This document shows positions 36,647 through 48,323 of a stretch of 64,000 nucleotides of DNA, in pieces. The translations under genes and the position numbers were made by a program. Position 1 is the first letter of the stretch; each line of letters starts with the position of its first letter. The stretch spans positions 186,001 through 250,000 of the forward strand of contig WHUZ01000020.1 of the NCBI GenBank assembly GCA_015179045.1. Direction: 5' to 3'. The notes under the pieces are model-generated. The model saw nothing but the letters and a program-made list of their open reading frames with translations, had not been told where the DNA came from and did not search any database. This DNA is from Kalaharituber pfeilii (lineage: Eukaryota; Ascomycota; Pezizomycetes; Pezizales; Pezizaceae).

Positions 36647-39205
36647 TTAAATCCCTCTCAGCCCCGCCCATGCAAAATACAGACAATTCCACAGCTGTAG
36701 CACGTCCTCTCTCTTGCCAAGACCCTTGACCTTTGTGACCTCCCCAGTCTCCCTATCCGTGCCCCTGCCCCCTTCTTGCCCTGGGCCGTTGGGCTCCCCT
36801 GCGCTCGTTTTCGCCGCCGCCGCTGCAGCCGCCGCTGCAGCCCTCCGTGCCGTCCCCACCCCCGCTAACCTTCTCCCCTCCTCCACCAGCGCTCCACACA
36901 TCGCACTCGCCTCCGCGCTCAAAAAGTCCACCGCGACCTTCACCGCCCCGCGCACATTCCGCACCTGGTGCGCGCACCCCGCGGGCACGAACACGGCCTC
37001 CCCGGGGCTCTGGTAGACCCTGTACGACTGGACGCCCCACTCGTCCTGCAGCCTCTTGAGGTCCTCCTCGGAGAGATAGAACCGCTGCCGATGGATAGGG
37101 TCGTCGATGCCCGCGGCCGCCGCGCGGGTCGATGACAGGAACCGCCGGAGCAGCGGCGCGGCAGAGGGCGGGAAGATGTCCCATATCGCGCCTGCGCGCG
37201 GGGGAAGGGAGGGCGCGAGGGAGGGGTGGGAGTACGATATTAGGTCCGCGGGGGAGGGGGACGGGGAGGCATACACGAGGATGTTGATTGCGTCGGTGAT
37301 GTCTAGGTGGAGGTTTGTGGTTCCCCGGACCACCTTGGTGGCTCCGGCTTCGGTCCCGCTGGTGGCGGAGGTGGGGAGGAAATCTAGGGCAGGATAAGCA
37401 TTATACATCTTCGGGCCTAGATCCGGCCGGTTCCAGCCGGCCGGGAATCGTGACACCAGATTCATATTGCCCTGCCTAGTAGTGTAGCACCACGATGCGT
37501 CGGGAAGGGCATTCTCAAAGTCCTGAAAGAGGGACGGGAAAACAAGAGCAAAGTCGTCGGCCGGAGGCCAGTCTTTGAGTTTCCAGCTTCCCAGGGCATA
37601 TCTCGAGTGTTTCTCCAGCCCTGCAATCCTGTCGGGTTCTTCCTCAGCAGGCCCCTTCTTGCACTTTTTTTCCTGTTCCAAAGGGAGGAAAATCTTGGAC
37701 TCGTCGAACTTGGCGAAAAAGTCCCGTACGAAGCCTTGGAGGGTATCTAGCTCGGGAGTTTCCGAGCCGCAGTTATTCAACAGACACCGCTCGTTTCCAT
37801 AGTGCGCCAAGAAATACTTCGGGTCCCACGGCAACGTGAATCTAGGCAATAGCCCCGTGACAACCAGTGGCACTCCCCACTGGTGATTCCAATGCGACTG
37901 GAACTTCTCTGTCGTGAGCTCCTCCTGCGTGAGTTTCGGCACTGGCAAGAAACTTAGCGTGTCGAGAGGCGGTACCGGCTCCGCTGGTATCGGTGGACTT
38001 GGGGCGAGGATGTTCTGCTTTCTTGCCGCGGGGGTGTCGTACTCCTCGACTCGCTTTAAGAGAGCCTCAATCTCTCCTTTTGCTGCCCTTGTAACGAACA
38101 CCATCGTGTCTTTGTTGTGTATCCTTTTCCGAGAACATGCTAATATCGTCGGCGGTCCACCGCGCACATAGGGAGCCGCGGAGGGATGGTCAGGATGTCC
38201 CCATTCTTCCCAGCACCCAAGACAGTATTCGCGCCCGCAGACCCCGCAGAGGTACGAGCCGAGGAAAATGCTGGTTGCGCAGAGGTCGCAGAGGGAGCGG
38301 GTTTCTTCGGAGGGGAGGATGCGGATGAGGGGACGGGGGTGCGAAGTCCAGAGGGTGCTGGTGGCGTCCTTGGCTGGTTTATTGCCGGTGAGGTGAAGGT
38401 CTTCATGGGCTTTCTCCCGCTTCAGTTGCGTGCCAAAGGCAGGAGCGATCACGGTGAGAGTGTATTTGGATTGTTTTTGGACTGTGGTAGGGGAGGTGTC
38501 GTAAGTCACCCTTTGCGGCACCTTGGACGGCTCCAGAAGAGCCTTGGGGTCGCTTCTTGTAGCCTGCTTGGACCGGGTTGCGAATTTCGTAGTTGCAGTT
38601 GACTTGGTAGCCTCTGGTTTCTCGGCCTTCCTAGCTTTCTCGGCCTTCTCGGCCTTCTCAGCCGGAGGTTGGCTATAGTGCGGTGACGAGAACGGAATGT
38701 AGTCCTTAGGCTGGTTCCCGATGAACGTCCAGTTATTCCAGTAATCCAGTGATTGTGAATCTGCTTCCCTCGGAGGGCTCTTTTGCCCAGCACACTTCTT
38801 CCTACCGTCTTTACCCTTGCCGTTACTGCTCCCTGTTTCCGTTGCGTCCACAGAACTTTCCAGTGTAGGCTCAGTCTGTGGCTCCTTCCCGTCCTTCTCG
38901 AGGACCTTGAATGCCCTGATGCCCACAAATCGGCACTTTCCAAGTATTGCCTGCTTCTCGATGCAGCTGACACATTTCTCAAAGACACATTTCTCAAAGC
39001 TTTCTTGCTTGATGTTCTGACAGAGCCGTGACTGGACGGAGTACTTGCATTCCGGGACGGGGGGGTTGGCAGCGTAGGAGGGCGAGGTCCCTGCGAGGGA
39101 GGCTTTTGCAATGCTAAGCGGCAACACCGTAGAACGGGAGCGCTTTGAGCTAGGCTGGGCTGCCTCCTGGTCGAGCCCTGGGAGCTTCCGTTTGTGTGCG
39201 GGCAT
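36647..39205 (-). CDS. JmjC-domain histone demethylase (KDM3/JMJD1-like)
   Basis: The protein looks like a KDM3-type Fe(II)/2-oxoglutarate dioxygenase, a family that removes methyl groups from histone H3 lysine 9. It is one uninterrupted ORF of 852 residues with a nuclear-type basic start (MPAHKRKLPG and KRSRS). Residues of about 50-100 hold several Cys in pairs. A zinc-finger-like segment RSLCDLCATSIF, YLCGVCGREYCLGCWEEW lies near residue 310. The JmjC region begins around PLVVTGLLPRFTLPWDP and contains DWPPADDFALVFPSLFQDFE, the iron-binding HxD in TTNLHLDITDAINIL, the second-half block VYQSPGEAVFVPAGCAHQV with the distal His, and AVKVAVDFLSAE with the Lys expected for cofactor. Thus H, D and H are all present and catalysis is likely. 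Whether the substrate is H3K9 is inferred from family only. There are no introns, unlike its neighbours. Confidence 0.88.
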   Translation of the reverse strand: MPAHKRKLPGLDQEAAQPSSKRSRSTVLPLSIAKASLAGTSPSYAANPPVPECKYSVQSRLCQNIKQESFEKCVFEKCVSCIEKQAILGKCRFVGIRAFKVLEKDGKEPQTEPTLESSVDATETGSSNGKGKDGRKKCAGQKSPPREADSQSLDYWNNWTFIGNQPKDYIPFSSPHYSQPPAEKAEKAEKARKAEKPEATKSTATTKFATRSKQATRSDPKALLEPSKVPQRVTYDTSPTTVQKQSKYTLTVIAPAFGTQLKREKAHEDLHLTGNKPAKDATSTLWTSHPRPLIRILPSEETRSLCDLCATSIFLGSYLCGVCGREYCLGCWEEWGHPDHPSAAPYVRGGPPTILACSRKRIHNKDTMVFVTRAAKGEIEALLKRVEEYDTPAARKQNILAPSPPIPAEPVPPLDTLSFLPVPKLTQEELTTEKFQSHWNHQWGVPLVVTGLLPRFTLPWDPKYFLAHYGNERCLLNNCGSETPELDTLQGFVRDFFAKFDESKIFLPLEQEKKCKKGPAEEEPDRIAGLEKHSRYALGSWKLKDWPPADDFALVFPSLFQDFENALPDASWCYTTRQGNMNLVSRFPAGWNRPDLGPKMYNAYPALDFLPTSATSGTEAGATKVVRGTTNLHLDITDAINILVYASPSPSPADLISYSHPSLAPSLPPRAGAIWDIFPPSAAPLLRRFLSSTRAAAAGIDDPIHRQRFYLSEEDLKRLQDEWGVQSYRVYQSPGEAVFVPAGCAHQVRNVRGAVKVAVDFLSAEASAMCGALVEEGRRLAGVGTARRAAAAAAAAAAKTSAGEPNGPGQEGGRGTDRETGEVTKVKGLGKREDVLQLWNCLYFAWAGLRGI

Positions 39206-39463
39206 TGCGAGCCAAGAACTGGCGAGATGCGATTGTCAAAATACTGTACTTTTGGTCTTCCGTGACGCGTTGCGGGGGGGGGAGCTCTGGCACTAGGGAT
39301 GCAAGGGCCTCCCCATGGTGGTGAGCTCGGAATGGAGGCAGAAGCATGCGCCTGCGTGCCGCGATGCCCAGATGCGCGTGCTGCGTCAACACGTGCCAAG
39401 AGCCAAAGTCCACGTGACCATGCGGCGTATGCAAGGGGCACGAGGGGGCCGCGGCTAGCGCCT

Positions 39464-39495
39464 GGAGGCAGGAGGCAGGAGGCAGGAGGCAGGAG
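39464..39495 (+). repeat. GGAGGCA heptamer tandem array
   Basis: Four full copies plus four bases of the unit GGAGGCA are visible, about 260 bp upstream of the JmjC start codon on the other strand. Confidence 0.92.
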
Positions 39496-41214
39496 AATTT
39501 TGCGCATGCAGCGTCGATCTGGGCAGGCGGCTGTCTGCTGCAGAGGGGGCAGAGGGAGGGGGGTCTCACAATCCCGATTATTCTCGCGGCGTTCGAGGCC
39601 AGCCTACATGTATGCAAACACTTGTGTGCGGGGGCCAGATCAGAGATGGGCAAATTTTCCGAGTCCGATTTGCGGCGTGGTTTGGAGTGGGGGGGGGGGC
39701 GGGGGGTGGGCGGTGGCGGGTGGCAAGCGCATACGATGTCGCATGGGGGCGAGAACCGCGTGGCAGCTGGGCTGCTGGGTCCGTGTGCGTGGCACGGGTC
39801 CGCTCGTGACTTGGCATGCGGACTAGCGACTCGGGCCGGTGTCGTATGCATATGATAGCTGCCCCCGATTGAGTGCCCCCTTTTTGACGCTAGAACAGCG
39901 GGAGAAGCGACCGCAGAACACGGTGCCAGACTAGCGTGATGTTTCAGACGCTGTTGTGCGACTGCGGTGCAGGGCCAGTGGCAGCTTTCCCTCCTCTTCC
40001 GTGGAGAAACAAAGTGTCTGGTACAATGGTCCCGTAGACTATTCTAGTTATGATAGAAAAGCGCGTCCACCCTTAATTGACGTGTTTTCAGTACCATCAG
40101 TTGCAACTAATAAATTCTATCCCTTCTAAACTAACATTTCAAATGTATGAAATATATAGTTTACTGTTATCTTCTAATATATCTCCGTTTACATGTATTT
40201 GATTCGTCGACTGAGAGAATTTACGTAGTATTGTCTAATCTGGAATAAGGTTCAGTCACAGCGAAGTAGGTTTATTACGGTTGCCCATCACACTTAAGTT
40301 GCTAAATTAAAAACATTGATGGCATTGAACAGGAGTCTTTTCTCCTATTCCGTGAGCCACGGCATCCGCAGCTGCAGGAGGCGCTGGGAGTTGGGACGCC
40401 AAGAATTGGGGTGAGTACTCGGGGGTAGGGGTACGTCTTCGAAGCGCATACACAATGTGACAGGGATAGTTGCTAGGATAGAGTCCACCTGTTTGTTATG
40501 ATATGTAATACAGTAGTCAGCGTGGGGTCCTTGTTGATGTACTAGTACAGGCATTTCCTACACGCTTCACATAGCTTCATGCCTTTAATGTTTGTTTTCA
40601 ACCAACAGGCGCAACTCCATATCCCAGTCACAGCCTCGAATCACCCGGTAAGCCTCGTACAATAGCAAAATGAAAATCCGAGCTCGGCATGCAAAAGGTT
40701 TCGGTCATAGAGTTCACAATCGAGAAAACTACGTGAGTTGAGCGCATCTGAATTATCACTTTACATGGTGAATGCACACGTGAGGTGGAAGAGCTTCAAA
40801 AGGGTGGGGATAAAATGGTCAAAGAAAGGCTCCGTTGGAAGTGTGCTGGATCAGCTTCGCTGTTGCGGTAGTCAAATGATATGCGACACCTGTTTAACTT
40901 GTATGCAGTTGAAAAAGACAAAAATCCTGACGAAAAGTCATCCCCCTGTCGAGTGGCGTACTCTACATCAACGCATGCATAGCGCTTGTGGGTATTTTCC
41001 CCTGCCCCCGAATGCATCTTGGGCCCCAAGCGAGCCAAGTGCTGTCTCGCGTGTGACGTTGCCCCCACGCGGAGCCCCGATTGACAGCTCGCATCATCAA
41101 AGACACGAGCGAAACGGGCGTGGCACCGCAGCACACGGAGGGACCCGCGCGGAACCGCTCGCAGTTAGATGCCTGGTCTCACATTACCTTAATCCAACGT
41201 CTATAGCCCAAGTT

Positions 41215-41237
41215 GGGGGGGGGGGGGGGGGGGGGGG
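41215..41237 (+). repeat. Poly-G run (23 bases)
   Basis: An uninterrupted run of G sits in intergenic DNA. Length calls in such runs are unreliable. Confidence 0.85.
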
Positions 41238-42837
41238 CATGCCGAGCCTTAACTCTACGCGAGCGGACCCCAACGCAGCTGCGTCGGCCCACACTGTCAC
41301 AGTTTGCCACGCGGCGTTGACAAGTAAGCTGTGCAGTCAGCCAGTATACTACTAGGTAGACAAAGGGGCGAGTCGATATGATATGCATAGGGAGGCCCTG
41401 CGTGCCAATAGAGGAGTTCGCCCCCATATGCGCCCCCCCCCAGCATCGACGGCCAGTATGATAGACCTGCCTGCTAACGCCGAGCCGAACGTCAAGCCCT
41501 CGTCTGTGGTACATGCCCTCTCCGCTCGACGCCAGCGGTTACAGATGCCGCAGGGATTCGGCCCGACGCCCCTGTATGTATAGTACGCTGCATCAGCCCC
41601 ATGCGTTCTTTGTGCCCGCAAGCGGCAGCAGAACACAGAACACCCAAGGCTCCGATCCAAGCAGCCTCATCAACTCATCAAACCCACAGCGCCCAGCTCC
41701 CAATCAGATGCCTGGACGCTCGGGCTAGCAGCTGGGCGTCATCACACTTTGCCATGCCTTTGCGGCCTTCGCTAAGGACGCAGTCGTCCAGCAGCCAGCA
41801 GCAGCCACCGGAAGCGAGCATTGGTGCAGAATGTACGATATCTTGCATCCTTTTAATTACTTGCTGAGCCAGTGTCCACATGTATTTAGCCTGCTTCCAT
41901 CCCGAGCTCCATCAGGACGGTTGCCCGCTCACGCGCTCAGCTAACGGCCTGGTGGTCGACTGGCACGAGAAAAATGCTACGCACTTGCCATACACAGGCA
42001 GCTGCATGGATAGTTGATAATATCGACGAGTTATAGGAGACTTGCCTCAGGGCCCGTATTAGCCTACGCCTCCCCCTCCCCGCTCCCCCCTCGCACACAC
42101 ACGCCCACACTTGTTCCTGTCCCGACTTTTGACATCTTGCCGTCAAGACCAGGCCGAGTCGCATCTACCATCCTTTTGTTTCTGCCATTTTCTCGTTTTA
42201 TTCGTGCTGTTTCTTCTTCACTTTTCTCTTCCCCCAGGAATTGACTGCATTTTCTCATATGCAACGTCTTTGAAACTTACAGGGCACCGGCCGGCTCAAC
42301 GCCCAGAAACCCGGCGGCTGTGGTAAATGGTTGTTGGGGAAGACACTTGAAACGGATATTCACTTCTTCTTCTCAAATCGCAAGAGGGCCCCCTTCCTTC
42401 TGTTCCCTCGATAATCCCAAATACCAAATAGCGGCGTTCCACTTGGGCCATTGTGTGAATGATCCTGATATAACACTGAATACTGCAAGTATAATACAGA
42501 GCCACAGATAGAAGGGCTAGAATGCAGTCATAGTGGGGCAACTGGCATGCGATTATTCATTTACTTGGATTCAATTCAGACATCTCCTTAAGCTAGGGCG
42601 ATATCAGACTGTTTGCAAATAATTGCCGGTCAACGATTTATTATTGATATCCTAAACTTCATTACAAATTAACATACAGTTATAATATACATACGGTGCA
42701 CTAAAGTGGTTGCTATCAGGGATATCACCACATCGTTAGTGGCAAGACTTGCCTTCGTCTACCTCGAGTTTGCGAAGTCGAGAACTCCGTGTGCAACAAG
42801 AGAAAAATCCACTTCATACATGCCCAATTAAGGCACC

Positions 42838-45800
42838 ATGCCTCCCTCAATAGGAATATTTTCCCGGCGCAAGAATTCGGGGGACAAGCAGCTGCGGAAC
42901 ATTCCCACCTCTGCTCCAATATGCAACGGGCCAAATGGATCAAGCCCGTCTGACTCAGATATAGGCACTGCGGATTCGACGTTGAATTTCCCCCGCATCA
43001 TATCACCTCCGATACATGTGTTTCCTAAGCCGATAGTCACAGGAGGCTATGGAGGCGGAAGCTCTGGATTGGTATTTGCGCCTGCACTCTCTGCTCGAAA
43101 AACGGCTGCCTCGCCGACTCCTCCAAGGCCGAGTGGGACATATAGTCCGAGGCCCTCCACTCCCAAGTCTCAAGCTTCCTCGTCAAAAGGAAAAATGGTC
43201 AACAGATCAAAGTCGGAGACTGCCTCCAGGCTGATAAAGTCGAGAGTGCAGAAGGAGGATTCATGGAAGAGCGCTGTTCCCGCATTCTTGCAGGCTGCAG
43301 CTAAATCGATTCAGCAAGATCCGCCCGCTCCCATCCCCGCAACGCAGGATGCTGCCGGTGGTACAATCTCGCCTGCCATGGCTAGGAACGGCCCGATTTC
43401 ACCGGAGCCTCCTGCAACGCCTCCAGCACAGGTACAAGCTATGGAGGCACCCATTTCACCATCTCCAGGAACGGGCGTGCTGCCGAACAATCTTCACGTA
43501 AAACTTGTGCCATTCTCCTCCCACTCGCCACTATCAGGGTCACCTAAATCCATGCAATCATTTTCCCTCTCGCCATATCTTGAGAGTGGTGCCACTTTTG
43601 GGAACTCTAATAGTCATTTACATCTAACTCCGTCTATATCGCTCAATGACCCAGCACAGTTGCAGAATCTGGGACTTGTTACACCACTTGGTATTATAAA
43701 CTCGACAGCGGGCGAGCAGCAATATTTAAGCATGTATGACAACCATTTGGAGATTTCGGTCGCACCGCTCAATGTGCGCAAGAAGAAGACGGAGAATGAC
43801 CTTATCATGGAGATTGCTGCATTGAAGAAGGTTTGGACCGTGGGAAAAGTGTATTGTTAGTATTGCGTACTGACTCTTTTCTACCTACTAGGCCTTATTA
43901 GCCAAAGACGAGGTCATCAACAGTCTGGATCCTAAAAGGGCAGATTCTTCTCCTACCAGTGAAGCATCACGTGGAATACCAAGCTTAATTCGGCGAATCC
44001 GAGAACTTGAAAAGATCAACCTCGAACGGGAGGAGAGCCTTTCTCGACATGCATCCAAGTTCAAAGCACTCCGTCAAAGCCATAACGCCCTTGTTGAAAC
44101 AATGCGGATTAGCCATGAGGCCGAGGTCGAGAGCTTGAAGGAGAGCATCAAGGCTCTGGAGAAAGCAAATGGAACCAATGCCTCGGAAGCGGAAGAAATA
44201 AAACGGCTCCGGAAACGAGAGAAGGAGCTTACGGCAGTGGTTTATGAAAAAGAAGAGGAGTTGGAGGGATTGCGGAAGGATACTACTGAGTTACGGGACA
44301 AGCTGATATACGTGGAGAAGCTTGTTGCGCAGCGCGAAGGTGAACTGGAGGTTGCGGAAAGGAGGGTAAAGAGGATAAGTGAGCAGACTTTAGCCATGGG
44401 AAGGCCGGAGCTAAGGAATAGGGATGGAAATGAAGAGATCATAGCGAGATTGGAAGAGGAAACTAGGCTTCGGGAAGAGGCAGAACGAAAGCTTGACGAG
44501 GCTGTTCTGCAACACAGGACAGAGCTTGAAGAAGCTCTTGCTTCAGAAAGGGCAAAGGCGAGAGAAGAGCAGTTGAGGCTAGTAGCTGAAGAAAGGCGGA
44601 AGCGGGAAGACTACAAAACTGCAACGTGGAATGAAGTGGAGGAGGTACTACGGGAAGAAGAGGGAAAACGAAATAAGATCACTGCAATGGCGCAGGAGGA
44701 GCTGGTTACTCGGCTCGCTCAAGAGGAGAAACGCCGTGCAGAGCTTGCTGCAGGATTTGTTGCCAAATTCTCGGAGCTAGAACAGGCCAGGAAAGCTGAC
44801 ATTGACGATTATGAACTCCAGCTTGGGGTTAGGAAGGAAGCAGAGCAGGCTCTTGTTGCGAAGAATAATGAACTGCAGACCAGGATTGTAGAGTTGCAAG
44901 AGATGTTGGACAAGGATAGGAACGCTATTGAGTCTCTAAAAAATAGCCAGGAGGACATTATGAGGATCGCAAAGCGGATAAACGAACGTTTGGGTGAGGA
45001 GAAGCGGAGAAATAAGCAACTTGAGGCGACGGTCCGGTCACAGTCGGCATTATCCCCACAGCTCGGTGGCTCCGCGTGCCAAGAGCACTTGGCCGATGAG
45101 GTTGTCCAGCTTAAGCGGCAACTGGAGGATCGGGATGCTAAAGTGGAGGTACTGAAGACGGAGCTAGATGCGTGGAAAGCTGAGCTTAAGACTGTGGACG
45201 AGGCGTGGAAGAAGCTGGATGTGGAGGCTAAGAATGTACAAGAGATCTTGGCGGAGAAGGATGCGAAGATCCAGTCTCTGGAGTTACAGACGGTCAGTTT
45301 GGGGAATACGATAGAACTGTATCGTGCGGAGTTTGGAAAGCTGAAGAAGAGAGCATCGATGGATCCGCATGCAAACGAGGATGGGCTCGGCAGTGACAAC
45401 GCCGCAGAAGAGCCCTCTCCCTGCAATGGCATCGAACAGCAGGAAAGCGAGACTGGTGACAAGCGTCTAGTCAATGGCGATGCCACTGTAGATGAAACAG
45501 ACGATACACATCCAGGCACGTCTGCATACCACCTCCTTGAAGAACTTTCCCAAGCCCAAGCCCTCCTCGCTGAAGCCAACAAAGAAATCTCTCTGTACAA
45601 ACTCGATGTCAAAGGCTACCGCAAGGACATTCGGCGGCGTGACAACCAAATAAACTCCCTCAATTTCAAGAGCACACAGTTGGAAGCCCATCTGCACCAT
45701 AAGGGCCTCGAGATCCAGTCCCTACAAGACCAACTCCAGCTCGAGAAGCGCCTACCGCAGTCGGCTATCTCATCCTCATTAGGAGGATCCCCGCAGACCA

Positions 45801-47014
45801 ATAGCGAGAACCTCCAGATCCTTGCGGGGAAGGTCAGTTCCGTCAAAGACGAGAACTTGTTGTTACGCCAGAAGCTTCGTACATGCGAGGATGCGTACAG
45901 GAGTTGTGTTGAGGAGAGGGATACCCTAAAGAAGATGCTGCAGCAATATACTGAGCAGCAGAAGCTGGTAATCACAGACTTGGAGAGGAAATTGGAGAAA
46001 TTGGAGGCGGAGAAGGAGAGCGCGGAGAGGAAGATGAGGAAAGCGCTAAAACATGTTTCTGCGCTATCCTCGGCGACGTCGTCGCTACCGCTGCCGCCGC
46101 CGCCGATTCCAGTGGACGAGAATGAAGGGTTCGTGGAAAGTGTATTGACGGCGATAACGAGCCCAAAGAGGGTATCACTGATTACGGCAGTGGAGCAAAA
46201 AAACCAGATACAGATACCAGCGGAAACGCCTGATCATGGCCCCCTCTCGCCCACGTCAGCAATTCAAGCCATAGCTGCCGCAGCTGCTACCAAGGTTCGC
46301 CGCAGCCAAAGCCACTCCAGGCACGCATCCCAATCTTACTCGCAACCTCACTCCCGTACCCACTCGCGCAACAGCAGCAGGGACCATATTACCCCTGGCA
46401 GTCGAGCCAGTGCCTCCCCCATCGCAAAGACCACCATCGTAACCGTTGGCCCTCCCCAATACCCATCTCCCACCTCTCCACTTCCTCCGGTACCTCCGAA
46501 AGCCCCCTCGGCCAGATCATCGACCCCTACCAACCCATACCCCCGCCCCTCCACTGCCTCGTCCGACGACTCTCCCATCGCTCCCTTGTGGCCCTTCAAC
46601 TCGCCTCCGGCACTGAACCTCACGGCTCTGGCGCCAAGGAAGAAGAAAGCGGTTAAGAGGCTGAGCATTGTGATTGAGCCGCCAACCCCCGGGCTGCCGA
46701 GGTCGAATTCAAAGAAGTCGTCTAAGCCCCTGTATACGGCGACAGGGGGGGAGGGCAAGGAGCTACCGAAGTTGCCGCCTGAGGCGGAGTGGAATAGGAG
46801 GAGGAGTAGCGGGAGAGCAGGAGGGAGGGTGCCGTTATCGGCGGTTGTGAAGGCGGGCAGGGAGGTTGAGGAATTTGATGAGCGGTCGCGGGAGAGGGAA
46901 AAGCAGGAGGTAGACGACGTGGGTGGCGGTGGTGGTGGTGGTGGTGGTGGTGGTGGTGGTGGCTCTCAAATAGAGGAGGAGGCGGAAGAGGGGTGTGAGG
47001 TGATGTATTGGTGA
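42838..47014 (+). CDS. Large coiled-coil protein of unknown function
   Basis: I do not recognise a specific function. Two exons, 42838-43830 and 43892-47014, join in phase at ALKK-ALLAKDE and give 1371 residues. The N-terminal third is Ser/Pro-rich and probably disordered (MPPSIGIFSRRKNSG, PTPPRPSGTYSPRPSTPKSQ). Long heptad-type helices rich in Glu, Lys and Arg follow from about residue 310, with one part around EEIKRLRKREKELTAVVYEK and another around LAEANKEISLYKLDVKGYRK, separated by an acidic Ser/Asn linker. A second disordered Ser/Pro/His region comes next, then a basic patch PRKKKAVKRLSIVIE, and an acidic tail with a pure glycine stretch encoded by GGT repeats (46923-46961). Layout resembles fungal proteins labelled 'M protein repeat protein', a name that reflects coiled coil only. 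A scaffold or cytoskeletal role is possible but unproven. Confidence 0.85.
46923..46961 (+). repeat. GGT trinucleotide tract inside coding sequence
   Basis: About a dozen GGT/GGC codons in a row encode a glycine run near the C-terminus of the coiled-coil protein. As a trinucleotide repeat it can change length without breaking the frame. Confidence 0.88.
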
Positions 47015-48323
47015 TATAAATATTTTCTCTTTTTTCGTGTATTTTTTTGGGATTCTCTGGGATAATATGTATATCTAGTCACCTATTAGTTATCTATCTT
47101 TTTGTATATACAGGGTGTTTTTCGTTTTGTTTTCGTATTTTTTTTTTTTTTTTTTTTGGTTTTTGGTTTTTTGTTATTTTCCCTATTTTCGACTGGGTGT
47201 CCATATCTTACCTTATTTTATAGTAACTAAACTTTTTTTTTTTTTCTCTTTCTTTTTTGTTCATCCCCTCAGGGAGCTATAGCTACATACTACCACTAGT
47301 TACCATTAAATAGTTCCAGCGCTGCGTAACCAGATTAGATCTCTGGCTTCAGGCACTCTTCCTACCCCCTCAGAGGAGGGGGAAATATAGGGTGAGAAAG
47401 AGAGCAAAGAAAAAAGGCATGAAAAATTTTTGGCCACATATTTTCGAGTTGGGAAAAGGATGCTGTGGTAAATTACTTACTTTTTTTTTTTTTTTTTTTG
47501 TTCTTTTCATCATACCCCACTCAAGGAGCAGCTATAGCTTGCATACATATTCTACCACTATCTATTATTTTTACCCTTGCCTGTAAAACAACCAGACCGC
47601 GTACCACATGCCATTTTTCTGTGTTGCTTCAGGATGTAACTCGAAAAAGGATATCAAATAATAATATATATATATGTAACTTTGCATCGTATGGTATATA
47701 TCGAAGTTAAAACTACCCTTTTTTTTTTTAGTGGGGGGAGGGGGGGGGGGGGGGGGGAGGTGATTAAAAGGTTGAACAATATCGAATGGGGCTTTTTAGG
47801 ATATCATATATATATTAAAATCTCGGAGTGGATAGGTTAGGTTACAAAGTATATTGTGCGTGCTATGGGGATATGATATAGCTTTGATAAGTACTGTAAC
47901 GTATATATAAACTTTCACCATAATCTTTCTTTCCTCCGCCCAACCCCCCCAGCCCCACAAATCTTCCCCCCCCTAAAAAAAAAGGCTATGTATATATATT
48001 TTCATTATTATTCTTTCGTAACACACACACACACAAGGGGGGGAAAGGAGAATGTGTGAAACATTTATCATAATCCATCAAGGGGGGCTGAACATTTGGT
48101 ATAATCATGAAAAAAAATGTAACGGGAGTATCGGGCTTGGTTGGAGGGGGGAAACAACATTGAATATAGGATGGGTATAAAAGAAAGGGAAAAAAAAAAA
48201 AAAAAAAGGTATGGGAAGAAGAGGAAATAGAAAGAGAAATCAGCAAAAACCGCCCCGCCAATTATCAAATCTCTCAGCTCAATAACTCCCTCGCTTCTTC
48301 TCGCTTCCCCCCCACCCCCCTCC
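47015..48323. other. Convergent 3' intergenic region with homopolymer tracts
   Basis: No gene is seen. Long T runs (about 47139-47157, 47231-47245, 47482-47499), a G-rich run at about 47732-47760 and an A run near 48190-48207 dominate. Both neighbouring 3' UTRs should lie here. Confidence 0.6.

Larger units (their letters stand above)
39206..42837. promoter_or_regulatory. Divergent 3.6-kb intergenic region, JmjC gene / coiled-coil gene
   Basis: No supported gene occurs between these two starts. The left part is G/C-rich with a GGAGGCA heptamer array (39464-39495) and G runs near 39690. An A/T-rich stretch lies at about 40080-40330, and a 23-base poly-G run at 41215-41237. The ORFs predicted here differ in every frame and lack conserved blocks. 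Confidence 0.55.
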
